The notes below the pieces were generated by a model that worked only from the letters and a program-made list of their open reading frames with translations, made no database searches and had not been told where the DNA came from. DNA of 64,000 nucleotides, from assembly GCA_003116995.1 (NCBI GenBank), contig BDSL01000022.1, forward strand, positions 124,001-188,000, in the 5' to 3' direction. The stretch is from Yamagishiella unicocca (Eukaryota; Chlorophyta; Chlorophyceae; Chlamydomonadales; Volvocaceae). The first letter of the stretch is position 1. Every line of letters starts with the position of its first letter. Shown one piece after another: positions 48,990 through 62,800 of this stretch. The translations under genes were made by a program, and so were the position numbers.

Positions 48990-49235
48990 TAATGATAATA
49001 ATATAATAATAATAATAATAATAAGGTTACGCTGGCGCTAGGCCTTGCGTGTGTTAAGGGGGCGGGGCGGTGAGGGTGTCAGTACACCCTATACGCTCGC
49101 GCCACCGGAGGAGACAAGAGATGATAATAATAATAATATTACGCCGGCCGGAGCCTGGCGTGTATTAAGGGGGTGGGGAACTGAGGGGCGGACTCCGGCC
49201 CCCCTATATGCCCGCACCACCGCTTGTATTTGATG
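48990..49235 (+). repeat. AAT microsatellite and two tandem copies of an interspersed repeat
   Basis: An AAT/ATA run (48990-49023) precedes a ~113-bp element (TTACGCTGGCGC... GCGTGTGTTAAGGGGGCGGG ...). A second AAT run (49121-49138) is followed by a related ~97-bp copy (TTACGCCGGCCGGAGCCTGG CGTGTATTAAGGGGGTGGG). An inverted copy lies at about 57470-57560, again beside an ATT run, and a shorter relative at about 56915-56975. The AAT run may be the 3' tail or the preferred target of a SINE-like element. Confidence 0.7.
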
Positions 49236-50127
49236 GCGAGGTAAGGGTTACCTATGTCTATCTATCTGTTACATGTGATCAATTGTGTAAGCCGCCGTAC
49301 ATAAACCCATTCCTCGGACATGCACTTATACGATTTTCTCAATTGCCCATAACAACGAATGAACTTATTGTTGGCTTCGTATGTGTACGTATATATGTGT
49401 CCACAGCAGGAGGCGGAGGTGGCGGTCTAAATGATGGCCCTGCTGCTGTCTCCGCGCCCATTCAGCCTATTCGCAGTCAGCAGGAGCAAAGTCCAGCCGC
49501 CGGACCTCATGACAGTGGCAGCACGAACCCTCTCCTCATTCCACAGGGATGTTTCTGGCTGCTGCGGGAACGAGGTGGGGGCGCGCGGTGGCGATCGATC
49601 GATGCATACGTACGTTTTCCTTCTGAATTTGGCGGCGGATAGCTAGATAGCCACAAATAATGCATGACCCAGGCTTGCTATATCATCACAGATGCAACAC
49701 TTACCGTAGGTACAAGCAGCTGCCCAAACCGGGGCAAGCAAGTAGTGCTCCCATAGGGCTGCGGCTTTTTAGCTGCTCCTTACTACTACGTACATAAGTA
49801 TCGATAGACAGACACAGTATATATCGATATAGTAGGTAGCTAGATAGGTCGTCGAGCCCGCCGCCGGTGAGCCCAGTTAGGACAAGGAGGGCCCATGCAT
49901 GTCCATGGTCTCACAATACGCACGAGCCGGAGCTGAATGAACCCATCCAGCAGACGCCCCGATAGCGATCAAAGGGCACAGGAAATAAAACCTCGAAATA
50001 TATAAAGGCACAGAGCGAGACGCCGGCAGGCAAACCCAGGATAGGCCCGCAGGGGCTCCCATACCGAGGCATGCAAGTACGTACAGAACAAGCCAGCTAT
50101 AGCAGCCAATCCATCCAGCAGACGTCT

Positions 50128-50250
50128 GCGTGGGTTGTCTCTTTTATGGGGGCATCGCCCTCTTGGGCGCGGTGCGTGGGGTTTCCTTCTTTCACTTCGT
50201 ACTGTATGTGCCTGGGGCGTCGACGCCCCCATATAAGAGACAACCCACGC
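50128..50250. repeat. Inverted repeat, 30-bp arms, 63-base loop
   Basis: The left arm, GCGTGGGTTGTCTCTTTTAT plus GGGGGCATCG (50128-50157), is complementary at 28 of 30 positions to the right arm CGACGCCCCCATATAAGAGA plus CAACCCACGC (50221-50250). It can form a stable hairpin. It could be a small MITE or a structured transcript just upstream of the NACHT/WD40 gene. No transposase is nearby. Confidence 0.75.
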
Positions 50251-50839
50251 GCGCACGTACGCACTCAACACACCCCGCCGCGCGCGCCGGTAATTGCCAC
50301 CCATATATATACCGATACCACGTATTGCACCTACCGCCGGTATGGTGCACATACGTACGTACACGGCACGGTAGTTTTATAGTTGGACGCACGGCGGGCT
50401 TGCAGAAGCAGATACCGAGAGGCTGAGCCCATTTATATTATAACTGCGTGGCCTGACTTACTTTCACTTACTTATCACTACTGCCGTCCGTCCGTTAATT
50501 CCGCTCGGGCGCACTGATCGATGCGATCCTCCGCGCGCTGCCGTTAGAGCGTCGTACAAGCAAGCTGTATTATTTCCGAGCGTCGTATGTACATGCCGTA
50601 CCAGTCCTGCTACACACTTTGCTGCCGCGCAAATATCTACTCGTGCGTGCGTGGGATATTGCGCATTGCTGCTGGACGCTTTACAAAGCTGCGAGAGTGC
50701 CAGCCACGCGCTTAAACAGATTGCCTTGCGCGTTTTCCATTCGCCTCACCTTGCTTTATTACGCGTCGTCCCGCCTGCGCGCCCCCTGCTGCCTCTTAAT
50801 CAGCGACGCATATATACACACGGCTGCGCTCACGCGGGA

Positions 50840-53800
50840 GTAGTGGGCCGCAGCAGCAGGCTGCCGGACCAGTGGAGCCTGGCGGAGGCGGACAGCAGCG
50901 GACTGCCGGACCAGCAGTAGACGTGCAGACGACGCCCGGCGAAGATGCGGAAGCCGCCGCCAAGGGCCGAGGTGCCACCAGCAGCGGTGAAGACATCGGA
51001 GATGCTGGACCTGCTGCCAGTGCAGTTTCTGGTGCCGCTGTTGCTCTCCCCACAGTGGACGAAAGTAAATCTGTCGCGGACGACGTGCCATCAGAAGATA
51101 CGCTGGTCATTGCGCCAAGCACAGCAGGGCAAGCTGATGATGATGCACAGCGGGCGATGCGCACTCCGGAGCTGCGGCGCCCAACTACTACTGATGAGAG
51201 CGAGGAGGCGCCGCCAACCGGGCCGCCGCCCCAAGGCAACGTAACCGCCGCCCCAATTATTGGTACGTACGCACGTCGATTGCTTGAGCGTCATCCGAGC
51301 CCCTCCTAAGAAAGTCATGAAGACTAATATAATGCTGCCAGCATCAGTGATACATGTTGTGGCTAATGCTGATAGATGCGTGGAAGAGCTTGGTAGTGTA
51401 GCGTACACCACCATCAGTCATGCATGGTGAAAGTGCGTAAGGTCGGTCCCCACACAGTGAGTTCGGAGGCCCTTGTGATGCATATCATGATCGTGCGATT
51501 GTGGCTGCTTGTCTAGCTCCTGTGTACGCTAGGTATTAACCGGCAGCACCACACACCACCTGCCTCATCATTGATGCGCCTGGCAGGATTTTATATATGC
51601 CTGCTCCTGGACAATGCACGCATGTGTGCAGACGCATGAATATGGATCTTGGGCTGATTTCCCCAGATAATGTATGTATCAAATTATACAATTTATAACC
51701 TATGCACATCCTATTGCACGCAGATTGTCGTCCTGAAGCAGCAGTGTTTAAGGGCATCTCCCTGCGGGGGATGCGTAGGCTGAGGGCGGTGATAAAGCAG
51801 CATTATGAGTCAATTGGTGTTGACTTCTTTTCTGTGACGTCGGCTCGTGTACAAGAGTGGGTGAGATTGGTGACTCACCAATACAAGTGCCGAGTGGCCG
51901 AGCTGACCGACTTGTTGGACCCCAAGGAAGTGGGCCGGCCTGACTACTTCATCAGCCACGCCTGGGCCAATAACTTCAACGGGCTGTTGTGCAGTGTTGA
52001 AGCTTTCATGGAGGTCGCTGGCGCAAACGAAGACACTCGTGTTTGGATTGACCTTGTGGCCGTCAACCAGGTATGTAAGTTTACGTACTGATGACCTACC
52101 CTTAAAGTAAGCCATGACGGAAGCAGGAAGGTCTGTGTACTGATATATAGTATTATGGTGCTTGTGATTCAATAGTGCAGGCAGCAGCATTTATTTAATA
52201 ATGTTCATCAGAGTTCGTACATAGGATACATTTGAGGGGTCCTACATTTATCAGGCCCACATAGCAAGGTATTACGGATGGAAAATTGCTAGCCGGCTAT
52301 GCTTACATTTAGAACTCAGAAGGTATACATACATGCATTTTCCAATCCGTGATATACATACCTAGCTATCTGCCATCCCGTCCCTACCTGGCTGCTGACT
52401 GTGTCGAGCCTTGATACAATTGTCCCAATCAATCCCTGACTCAAACGATTTGCAATGGATGAATGTCGGAACTATTTATATATTATGTGTTAGCTCCAGG
52501 CAGGATGCCTAACTGACGTTCCAACCCCCTTCCAGTGAGCCCCGCCCAAATTATTAATAATCACGGCTGACCGTGCTATGTGCCGCCTGCTGCTGGCTGG
52601 GTCCGTGTAGCATGAGTCTGACTACCAGAAGGCCGACTTAAACGCCTTTAAAGACGTGGTGAGGGCGGCGACATTCGGCACAATTGTTGTGGTGGGGAAC
52701 AACAAACTGGATGGCAACACCTGCAACCCCGCCACCAGGGCCTGGTGCATCTACGAGTGGGCGGCCACAGTAGACGCATTTGGGCACGAGGGCCTGCACA
52801 TGCCACTCACAACCGTCGACCGGGTTGCACTGGTGGAAACATTGGATGTCAACGACGCGAAGTGTTTTAAGCAGGAAGACAAGGACATGATATTGGGTGA
52901 TGTGAGTGCTAACCACGGTTCGGTGGTGGCCTTCAATCAACGGCTCAAGTTGATGCTCATGCTACAGCCGCTGTCCTACGGTGTTGACCTTCGCCGCCTT
53001 GGTGATCGCTCCAAGGGCACTCAGTGGGAGTTTGAGCCTGTGAAGCAGTGGCTTGCAGCGGGGGAGGAAGGACCCCGTGTGCTGTGTGTGCTGGCGGGGG
53101 CGGGTGAGGGCAAGTCCACCATATCGGCAGCACTTTGTGGGCAGCAAATGAATCTTGTGGACGCATACCACTTCATCAAGTACAATGACCAGAGGCGCCT
53201 GGACCCCGTGAACGTCATCAAGAGTTTGACGTATCAGATTGCAGAAAGGTACGGAATTGGGAGGGGAAAAAATTCACAAGCAAGTGGCACATACACATAC
53301 ATACACGCTACACCATACCATCCAAACCATACCATTCAAAACATACCTACCATCCAAACGGGGGTTACATATCCTGGGCGACCCCTTCCCATCCATCCTC
53401 ACCATGGCAGGTAACCGTGCGTACCCGACCAAAGTTGGTGACCCCTCAATGACGGACGGCCATGCATGGCACCCAGGGCCATTTTTCATTGAGCAAACGT
53501 GTAGAGATAAATGGCTAAGGTTTAGAATTTGACAATTTTGGCTGTGGAAGCGACCCCTTAGACCGGTCAAGTACGTACGTAGCTCGCTAGCTGGATGCAT
53601 GAGATTGCCTGCTGAGTGCATAAAAGTCTAGCTGCAGTGATGTCGCATATGTACATGATTCAGCAGTGCGCGTGCATGCATGCTGTACTTATGCACGGGT
53701 GAGTGAGGTAGGCATGGCACCCTGGCCATCAACCCTTTCTCATCATCACCCTCGACCCAGTAACCCCACCAACCGTCGGTAACCCTCCTGTGACTGGCTG

Positions 53801-56800
53801 GCCTGTGTTATCACTATCTAGTATACCCCACTCTTTTTGGCTGTTGAGGCAAACCAAGCATAGGAAGCAACAATGAATGCATGGCTATATTTGGTCACTT
53901 CCCTTTCTACTAAATAAATATTTTCCTTCTCTTGTAGCGTGCATCATTCAATTCCTATAACATACCAGGCATGAATATAATAATTAAAATAATAATTTCG
54001 TAGAACAGCTTACATGGTGCGATTCCTTCTGAATGCTACTTCATGCATGCTAGCTGTCATATATTTGATGATCGCCATGCACGCAGGCTCCAGGCGCTCC
54101 AACCTCATGTTCTTGCAGCCAACACTATTGAGCTTGCAGAAGCGATTGACCCAAATTTGATCTTCGAGCGCCTGCTGCTAGGACCAATCAAGAAGCTGGC
54201 AGCAGTACAGGAGAGACCTCCACAGCTCGTGATTCTGATTGACGCCATCGATGAAGCTGATCCAGCAGCAACAGCAGCCGATGGCAGCAATGCTGCCTTC
54301 CCCGCCGCCGCCAATAATGGTGACCACACAGCCGCAGTAGTACAAGTATGTGGCAATAAGTTATACCAGCTCCTGGTGAAGCAACTGAAGGCCCTACCTG
54401 GCTGGGTGCGCTTCATCATAACGAGCAGGCAGGATGCCATGGTTGGCAACATCCGCACCTTCCTGGACCGCTCCTTCGACACAAGTGTGCAGTATGTTGA
54501 ACCAATGGAGCTACATCGGGAGCAGACTGATGATCCGGTTCATGGAAGCGATGGTGGCATGCTCGTGTTTCATGTGGTCATGAAGGAGTGCATCCTCGGG
54601 ACTAGTACTTGGGAGGGCTCTCCACTGCTGCTGCTTCCCAGTGGTCCTCCACAACTGGACGATCTCTACCGGGTGTATGAATACTTGTTCAAGACAGCAG
54701 CTGCAGAGCGCAATGAGGCAGAGAAAGGACGCGTCATGGAGCTGGTTTTAGTCTTGCTGGCGGCCCAGGAGCCACTGTCCTTGTCATTGATACAAGCGAC
54801 AGGCCTTCATGGTGCACTCGAGCACCTTCCCGGGTACCCTGTCATGTTCTACGTGGATGAACATCACATGTACACCTTCCACAAATCCCTAAACGACTGG
54901 CTTTGCACCAGCAACTCCTCATTCGCACTGGACCGGTCCAGGCGCCTGGACCTGGGCCATCAGATTATCGTTAAGGCACTCCTTGCCTCTATTGCTGATG
55001 AGGACACGGATTTGACTATTAGCATCCCCTCAGCTTACACCCTCAAGTATCTTGTGCGGCACCTGGTAGCCTGCCGTGACGGTGCCTCTCTGCAGCGTTT
55101 CCTAATGAACTACGCCTTTGTTTCAGTGGTCTTCAGCAACGGACACGGCCATACTCTAATCCGTGATGCTCTGGCCTTCACATCTCCTGAACCACTGTTA
55201 GCAGACATTCAGCGCTGGCTGCTTGCTGAGCAGCACAACCTAGCAAAGGCAAAGACGGTGGATTTTGTATCAAGAAGTATCTGGACCTGCCCCATTGAAA
55301 CCCGACTGTTTAAGTTCCTGGAAGATCGCATGCTGGCAGCAGCGAAGACTGCTGGCAAGCCTCAGCTGCGATTGCGCCATGTCATGGGGATGGTGCCTAG
55401 GTCATGGCCAGCAATGAAAATGGTAATGCAGGTCAGTTACGGAATTGCATACTGGCTGGATGACTGGAATCGCATACTGACTGGATACTACCTCCAGTTT
55501 ATTTGTGCCCCCAAGGTTTCCCCAGGATCGTTGCGTGCGTGCTTTACACCGATATGAATGGATGCATGGCAACGATCTGAACTATCTAGCTACCCGCAAG
55601 ACTGATGTCGTCCACCTGACGACCTTCTAACCTTCTGCAGGGCCACACAAATATGGTAACGAGCACGGTTTGCCGGTGGAGCCCTGACAGCAAGACACTA
55701 GCGAGTGGCTGCAATGACAAAACACTGCGACTCTGGGATGTGGTCAGCGGGGAGTGTATTGCTACACTGGAGGTATGTGGGCACGTCTATAATCCTTCCC
55801 CATCACTCGAGTGCCCTTATTATTGCATGTGTGTACCTAAGAATGGGATCATCTCAATGGGGTCGTTGTCTATCTGCCCACCTGCCTAAGAACATACACC
55901 ACTTATTGATAAACAACACCATTCATACATTAAACCTCGTTGCTTTGTCCGGATGGAGCCGCGCGATGAGGTAATGATGAGGTGTAGGTCGGTCTCCTGT
56001 AGTATTATTATTTCAGGTGTTTTTTAGTACACGTGCTGATACAAGTAAAACGTACGCACACTGATGTGGCATCATCGAAGCAAGGAAGTAGGCTACATAA
56101 TACTGATAGATGTATGCGGCATCATCAACTGACTCCTGTCATCATATGTATATATAATTTATATAGATATGCATATGTACAAGACCGTCTTGCATGTATG
56201 TATGCATGCTGCTGCTGCATGCATGGTGCAGGGCCACACACGTCAAGTTACCAGTATGGCTTGGAGCCCCGACGGCAAGGCAATCACAAGTGCCGCCCAG
56301 GACAATACACTGCGGCTCTGGGATGTGGTCAGCGGGGACTGCACAGCTACACTACTGGTAGTAACACTGTGCGTGTGTGCACATCTCTTTGCCATTGCAT
56401 TATTACACTGGTAGATACGGCCGTATTGGAATGTTAATAACCATGCTGTGTATCTAGTGTACATATACGTAGATCCCCTAAGACCGCACCTGAAAGATAG
56501 GGTAGGTGTCTAACCACAGATTGTTTATTATCAACAATCACTGGTTCGATTCTGACCTCCAACCGTTTGCTTATCAGTGATAACCAGGGAGGGAGATGGG
56601 TCTGCTGGTATGGGTAGGGCAGCATGGATCGCACGGCTCTTCATCAGCTGTGTCCATGTCCATTCATACTGGCAGGACTCAATGGATGGTTAACTGCGTG
56701 CTCCGCCCGGGAAGTGCGGATCCAAGGCCTAATGAGGGGATCTTATGATAGGGGATGGCACCATTTAAAGCCCAGCGGGTCCAGAAGGCGCTGGCACATG

Positions 56801-59800
56801 GATAGGGGCGGCCGCATCGCAGAGATATAGAGAATCTACGTAAACAAACAACGGAGTAATCCCCAGTGGCCTCAGATTTGAGGGCTACACGTAGACCGGG
56901 TGGTATCAATCCCGGGGATTCCTAATATACCACGCCAGGTTTCGGCCGGAGCCGGAGTACAGATTATTATCATTATTAGTGTACATATGCGAAAGGGGAA
57001 GGCAACAGCTTTGTTCAATGAGACGCTGTATTATTGCAAGGAAGAAACGTATTATATCTTTATGTTAACCCGCCCGAAGACATGTTGACCACGAGCAAAG
57101 GGAGGACAGCACTTATAAGCTGCAGCAAGCAGCCATCTATATATTATTATGCATGTACCGAGCCTTCATCGATTCAGCCGTGTACATGGCACACAGCACA
57201 CCTGTGGTGACCTTGCCCACCTCTGTCGTGCAGGGCCACAATGACTTCGTCAACAGTGTGGCTTGGAGCCCCGATGGCAAGACAGTCGCAAGTTGCGGCT
57301 ATGACATGGTGGTGCGGCTCTGGGACGTGTATAGACGGGAGAACACCACTACACTGGAGATTGTCGCCATCACGTTAAGTCCAGAACCTGATACAACAGT
57401 GGATGTAAGAACGGTATGTACAGATGTACATTTAGTTGCCATCCCCGGTGGTGTGGAAAAGGGCTGTGTGGAGCCCGCATGCCCCTCCGTCCCTCACCTA
57501 CCAGCCTTAATACACGCCAGGCTTCGGCCACCCGGCGTAATATGAATGTTATTATTATTCTAGTTATTACCCGCCATTGATTATGACTCGCTGGGGCTGT
57601 AATTTACCTATCAACCACCACCGACTGGGGTCGTGATATATATCATCGATATTTGTAGTGGGGCATGCATGCACATGCATGCATCTGCTTTGCATGGCAG
57701 ATAGATAACTGATGACAACAACAGTTGAATTCAAGTAAAACCTGCTGCAGGCCATAGGCCGATGGCGGGGACCCCCCATCGGTAAAAGTGTTGCTTGGAG
57801 CCCTGACAGCAACAAAATCGTCTGTGGCTGCGCGGACAAGACGCTGCGGCTCTGGGACGTGGTTAGAGGGGAGGGCATCGCTATACTGGAGGTAATGCAT
57901 GTCAGTGGGTCCCTTACTTCGCCATTACTTGCTTGGTTCGGTCTCATTAGCAAGCAAGCTGCGTCGTACGTTGCATTGCCTACGTACCTTCCGACTACTA
58001 CCTGTGTTGCATGTGTTATAAGGAAGTAAGAAGCACAATGCCGCTTATTACATCCCTGGCTCCTACCTGTCCCGGCAGGTGCATGGAAATGTATGTAATC
58101 TTATGTATTTCAGCTAAGCCATCACGGAAATCAGTAACTTGTTTATAGCAGCAAGCAAGTAGCAGTAAAAGTCTATTATTTCTGCGCAGTTTCGTTAAAC
58201 TCGATTGCTATAGTAACGGCTGCAATTGTTTTATGCATAAAACGTCATCAGCAGTAGTCCTATCTAGCTTTGGGTTTGAATGTGTTATGGGGCCTCAATA
58301 TAAGCAATTGTACGCACTCCAGAGGAAATAAAACCATTGCTGCCTACGTACGTACGTAAATTCAACAATTCAGCATTTGTAAAACACCAAATCGAGCCGA
58401 GGGTACACTTTCCTATCTATATCCACTTGTTTCTCTTTCTATGGTAGCTCCATTCATGGTGAGTCACCAATTAGGCGGCGCAGTAGATAGTGGTACATAG
58501 ACGGCAGCGATGGGAGCACCCTCATTGCACTGTTTACATCGACATTGTAAGCATGAAAAGGCGTAACCGCGAATGACAGGAAGGCGTAAGAATAAATCCC
58601 AGCTTACAGACATACTGATGTCATTATTATGCAACCCGCTGCAGGGTCACACAGGACAAATCAACAGTGTGGCTTGGAGCCCCAATGGGAAGACAATTGC
58701 AAGTTGTGCCCAGCAGGACGCAACACTGCGGCTCTGGGATGTAGCTAGCTTGGAGTGCATCCGTACACTGCAGCTGGTGAGTGATACTGAGTAGTGCTAG
58801 GAAAGGCGAAACAGCATGAAGGTGAGACGGATGGCACGCAAAAATCCAAAGCGAGTACCTTTTCGACATCTTACCCATAGAAATCTGTTCCTTTAAATCC
58901 TGCATAATAATGTCTGGCTCAATGGCCTAGCTACCGTAATTATTAGTGGTGCGTGGAAGTACGTATAGCTAGTACATTATTGGCTTCCTAGATAGCCTAG
59001 CTAGTGTTACCTGTAAAGTAGTATGATGACATGCATGCGTGTTTTTGTGTTATTACCCTTACTTGCCTATCGATCTACAGCCCTGCCTGCTGGTGCATTG
59101 TGCATGTTGATTGCCCAATGTTGCCTGGCTAGCTACCTGGTGATGATTCAGTTGCTTGATGCATGTTCCATACCTACGTAGATCTCTGCTGGCAACACGC
59201 ATTGCGGGCAGGCAGCTAGCTGGCAACTTCGTATCAAATGAAATAGAACGTGAAAAATATGTATTTAGATCGATCAATATATATGTGACAAATTACATTG
59301 AGGTGCACAATGCATGATTGCAGGTACATGTGTGCACAATGAGTGCATGTCATGCATGCACAATGAGCGCACGTACATGCATGTATATCAGGCACCCATT
59401 GGGCAAATGGATTACCAGTAAGTTGGTGCATGCACACATGCACGGACGGCATGAACTGCTGTCATTATTCATCCGTCCATTACTTCGGGACTTACAACCC
59501 GCTTGCAACCCTGTCTTACTTGCAACCCGCTACAGACCCAATGGCAAGACATCCAAAGCATGGATTGGAGTCCTGACAGCAAGACAGTTGCATGTGGTGG
59601 CAGCAGTGGGGAGCTGCAGCTCTGGAACATTAGTGGAGGGTGCGCCTCTACACTGCAGGTACACATGGAACATTGCTGACGCATGCATATCCAACTAACT
59701 TGCAAAAGCGACTATCTGTACGTACGAACTCCGCTGCTCCCATTTGCTCGCTTTTGTTGGCGCATCCGTTTCATATATAGTTCCTCGCTCTGTACATACG

Positions 59801-62800
59801 TAGGGTTTGTTCCTGCTCCGCCAAGGCATTCTACCTTGCTTGCACACCAACATTCCTGCTGGATGCAAACATATTTTTGATGTTGCTGCCTACTAAGGGA
59901 CGAACATACGTAGGTCATGTACATGCTGTCTGCTGCTGGGATAACATATATAATGACAACCTCGATCTGCACTTCTCCCACAGCACAATTATTGCTTGAA
60001 TGCTGTGCATGCACGCTATAACTTAATCTTCACCGTTTGTCAATATTGTCCAAGAAAGACTGCATACATATTGACAAAACAACGAACGAAGACAGTTCGG
60101 CATAGGGATGGTGGGCAAACTGATACTGCTGTTCCACAACCGGTTGCAGACCCAGACACAATTTACAATCAACTGTGTTGCTTGGAGCCCCGATGGCAAG
60201 GCAGTTGCGATTGCCGTTTCAGACAAGACACTGCGGCTCTTCGACATGATTAGTGGGGAGCACCCCCCTAAACAGGTAGGAGATACAGTATGCATGTGGA
60301 ACCTATTTATATATAACCCATCACCACTTGATTCCTGCACGCACCTGCCCCTGCCCTGCATCCTTGCGCGACCCCGATTGAAGAAAAAGCTAAATATATA
60401 TCTACCTACTATCCATCCATCTGCTCTTTACCTATCTACGCACGTATCTTGTCTGTCTATCTGTAATATACTCACACTCCATGATGGCAGCTGCAGGCAG
60501 CTGCAGCAGGCAGCGTGGATTATTATGTAAGAAAACGCTAGCCCAATACATTTAGGGTTTTAGGGTATATTATATATAAAATCCATTAGGGTATATTACA
60601 TATAAAACCCATTAAGGTATATGGGTATTTTATTATACCCATATAACACATTATAGGGTTTTAGAGTTATTAGGGCCCATGAACATTGTCATTGCAGAGT
60701 TGCGGGATGGCCAATTTTATCTGTCTAAGTGCGCTTTGCCCCACTATAGGTCATTCCTCGGAATAATAATGTCACGGTCACTAATGTCTCTCTGATCCGT
60801 CGCAATCTGCCATAGCATGCATCTCACTCCTGCTGATACTTCAGAGCATTCTTTCTATTCCATCACCTTCCATCCAAATATCTTAGCTGCACTACTGGCT
60901 GGATATCTTCCTTGCCATCTCAGTTAGTTGTCTGTGTTCCTTTCTGTTGTGTCATCATCATCATGTGCTGATATGATTTTGCTCCTCCTTCCATGGTCCG
61001 TCCCTCACATTTGCTGGTGCCTGCTCACGCTGATGGCTGCGTGTTCGTCTCTTCCTCGTACGTACAGCAGGTAATAAATAGGGCCATGAGTGATCACTCA
61101 TACGCATGGCCTCATTTAGCGAGGGGGCTCGCTGGGAGCGAGGTAGGGCAGGATTCGGGTCTCTGCACAATGCTTGTACGTACCACGCAGCAGCACTTTC
61201 ACTTTATGATAGATAGCATGCATATACCTCCTTCATCGATCTATCACTGCAAGATGATGCTCATCAGGAGGTAGTTACGTATAAGGAACGAAGGCTTTCT
61301 GGGCGTTGGTGATGTAAGTGTTTATTTTCTTTATGTATGTATCTCACAATCACAGCAGGCCTGTGACGACTCATTCACACAACATGCCATGCATTAAGTG
61401 TCAGGATTGTTTTGAAGTACACCTACTTACTTGCATGCCGCAGTTGCATGACAAGATGAGGAGCGTGGCAGGGATAGCTTGGAGCCCTGATGGCAGAACT
61501 GTCGCAAGTTACGGCTTTGAAGAGCCGCCACGAATCTGGGATGTGGTTAGCGGAGAGTGCACCTTGGCGCTGAAGGTATTAAGTAAGGGAAACGACCTAC
61601 ACTACTATGCGAAAGTGAATAGTGGGTATATATACCTGTATGTATTCTGTAAAGGCTAGCTCACCATCGTAGCTGGCACGAGCGAGGTCGCATGTAGCTA
61701 GGTGCGGATTATTACTATTATTACCAAGGACGGATGTGGTAGGGTTCTTACCCGCAGCAAGCAATCAAGGAAACCGGGTTCCACCATGCATCATACCTCC
61801 AAGCAATATGCGCGTCCGGAATTTGCTCAGGTGAATGGGAAGATCGCTATGTTGTTAATAAACATGCGTTCTTTTACTCATAGGTAATAAGGTATAAAGT
61901 ACGATCATCAACAGATATGCCTTTTTGTACTTTTTTCACTTGTCGAAAAAAATAGAACATAATATAAACACCGTTGACATTAGTGAAGCCGCTGCCCGGG
62001 AAATATTAATCATAATATGCGATTGGTGGTATGGAAAGTTGGAGGCGTGTGGAGTAGGAACCGGCCGGCTGAAATGAAGGAATGGAGATCGGGTCTTTGG
62101 AAGAGGCAGGAAGCAAGGATACAAGAAAGGATGAATGTTACAGTAGTAGAGAAGACATGAAGATATGAAGCCATGTCAGCGACATCGCTATGTTTGCACG
62201 CTGAGGCGAGGACGCACGGCACATCAGAATAAAATAATAATGGCATAAAGAGTCGAATCACGTAAACAGTGAAGAGCGGCTTAAAAAGAAAAGTGCCGAC
62301 GGGGATGCAAACAAACAAGAATGGACGGGGAGGTAAACAAACAAGAACGGACGTGAGTGCAGGGCGACTCGCATAGGAACACAAATCTGCGGAAAAGACT
62401 TTTCTGACATGTCAGAAACGCACTGGATGGAGGAAGTTAGCGCGGCTGGGTTTGTAGAGCAATGCGCGACATACGGACCGCCGATCGACCTAGAGCACAG
62501 GAGGTGTCCGTCAGCAACTGTGCTTGTGGAGACGCCACATGCCATGTATGACGCAGGCGCTCTTACCAGAGGAAGCTGCCAGCGTGACAAGGCGTTGCGC
62601 ATTGCTGGAAGTCCGAACGGCTCCGCGCCTGCCTAAGCCATGAGTTCCTACGCTTAACTCATTCCCTTTCTTGTATAGAAATGTGCGTGGCCAGCTGTCC
62701 ATCACTATCGTTCGGCCGGACTACTTCCAGAACGAAGCTTGCACACCACGCAGTGAAGCACGCTTTCCTTGTCCCTTCTATGTTGAGCCTGCCGCTACAG

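Noticed and set aside
56500..56575. Possible tRNA (GGTTCGATTC box at about 56540)
   Set aside because: The B-box-like word is present, but no T-stem pairs properly and no A box or acceptor stem is found.
62400..62640. A possible further WD40 exon between 61575 and 63525
   Set aside because: The KALRI and SPNGS words vaguely recall a blade, but the tryptophan core and splice sites are missing.
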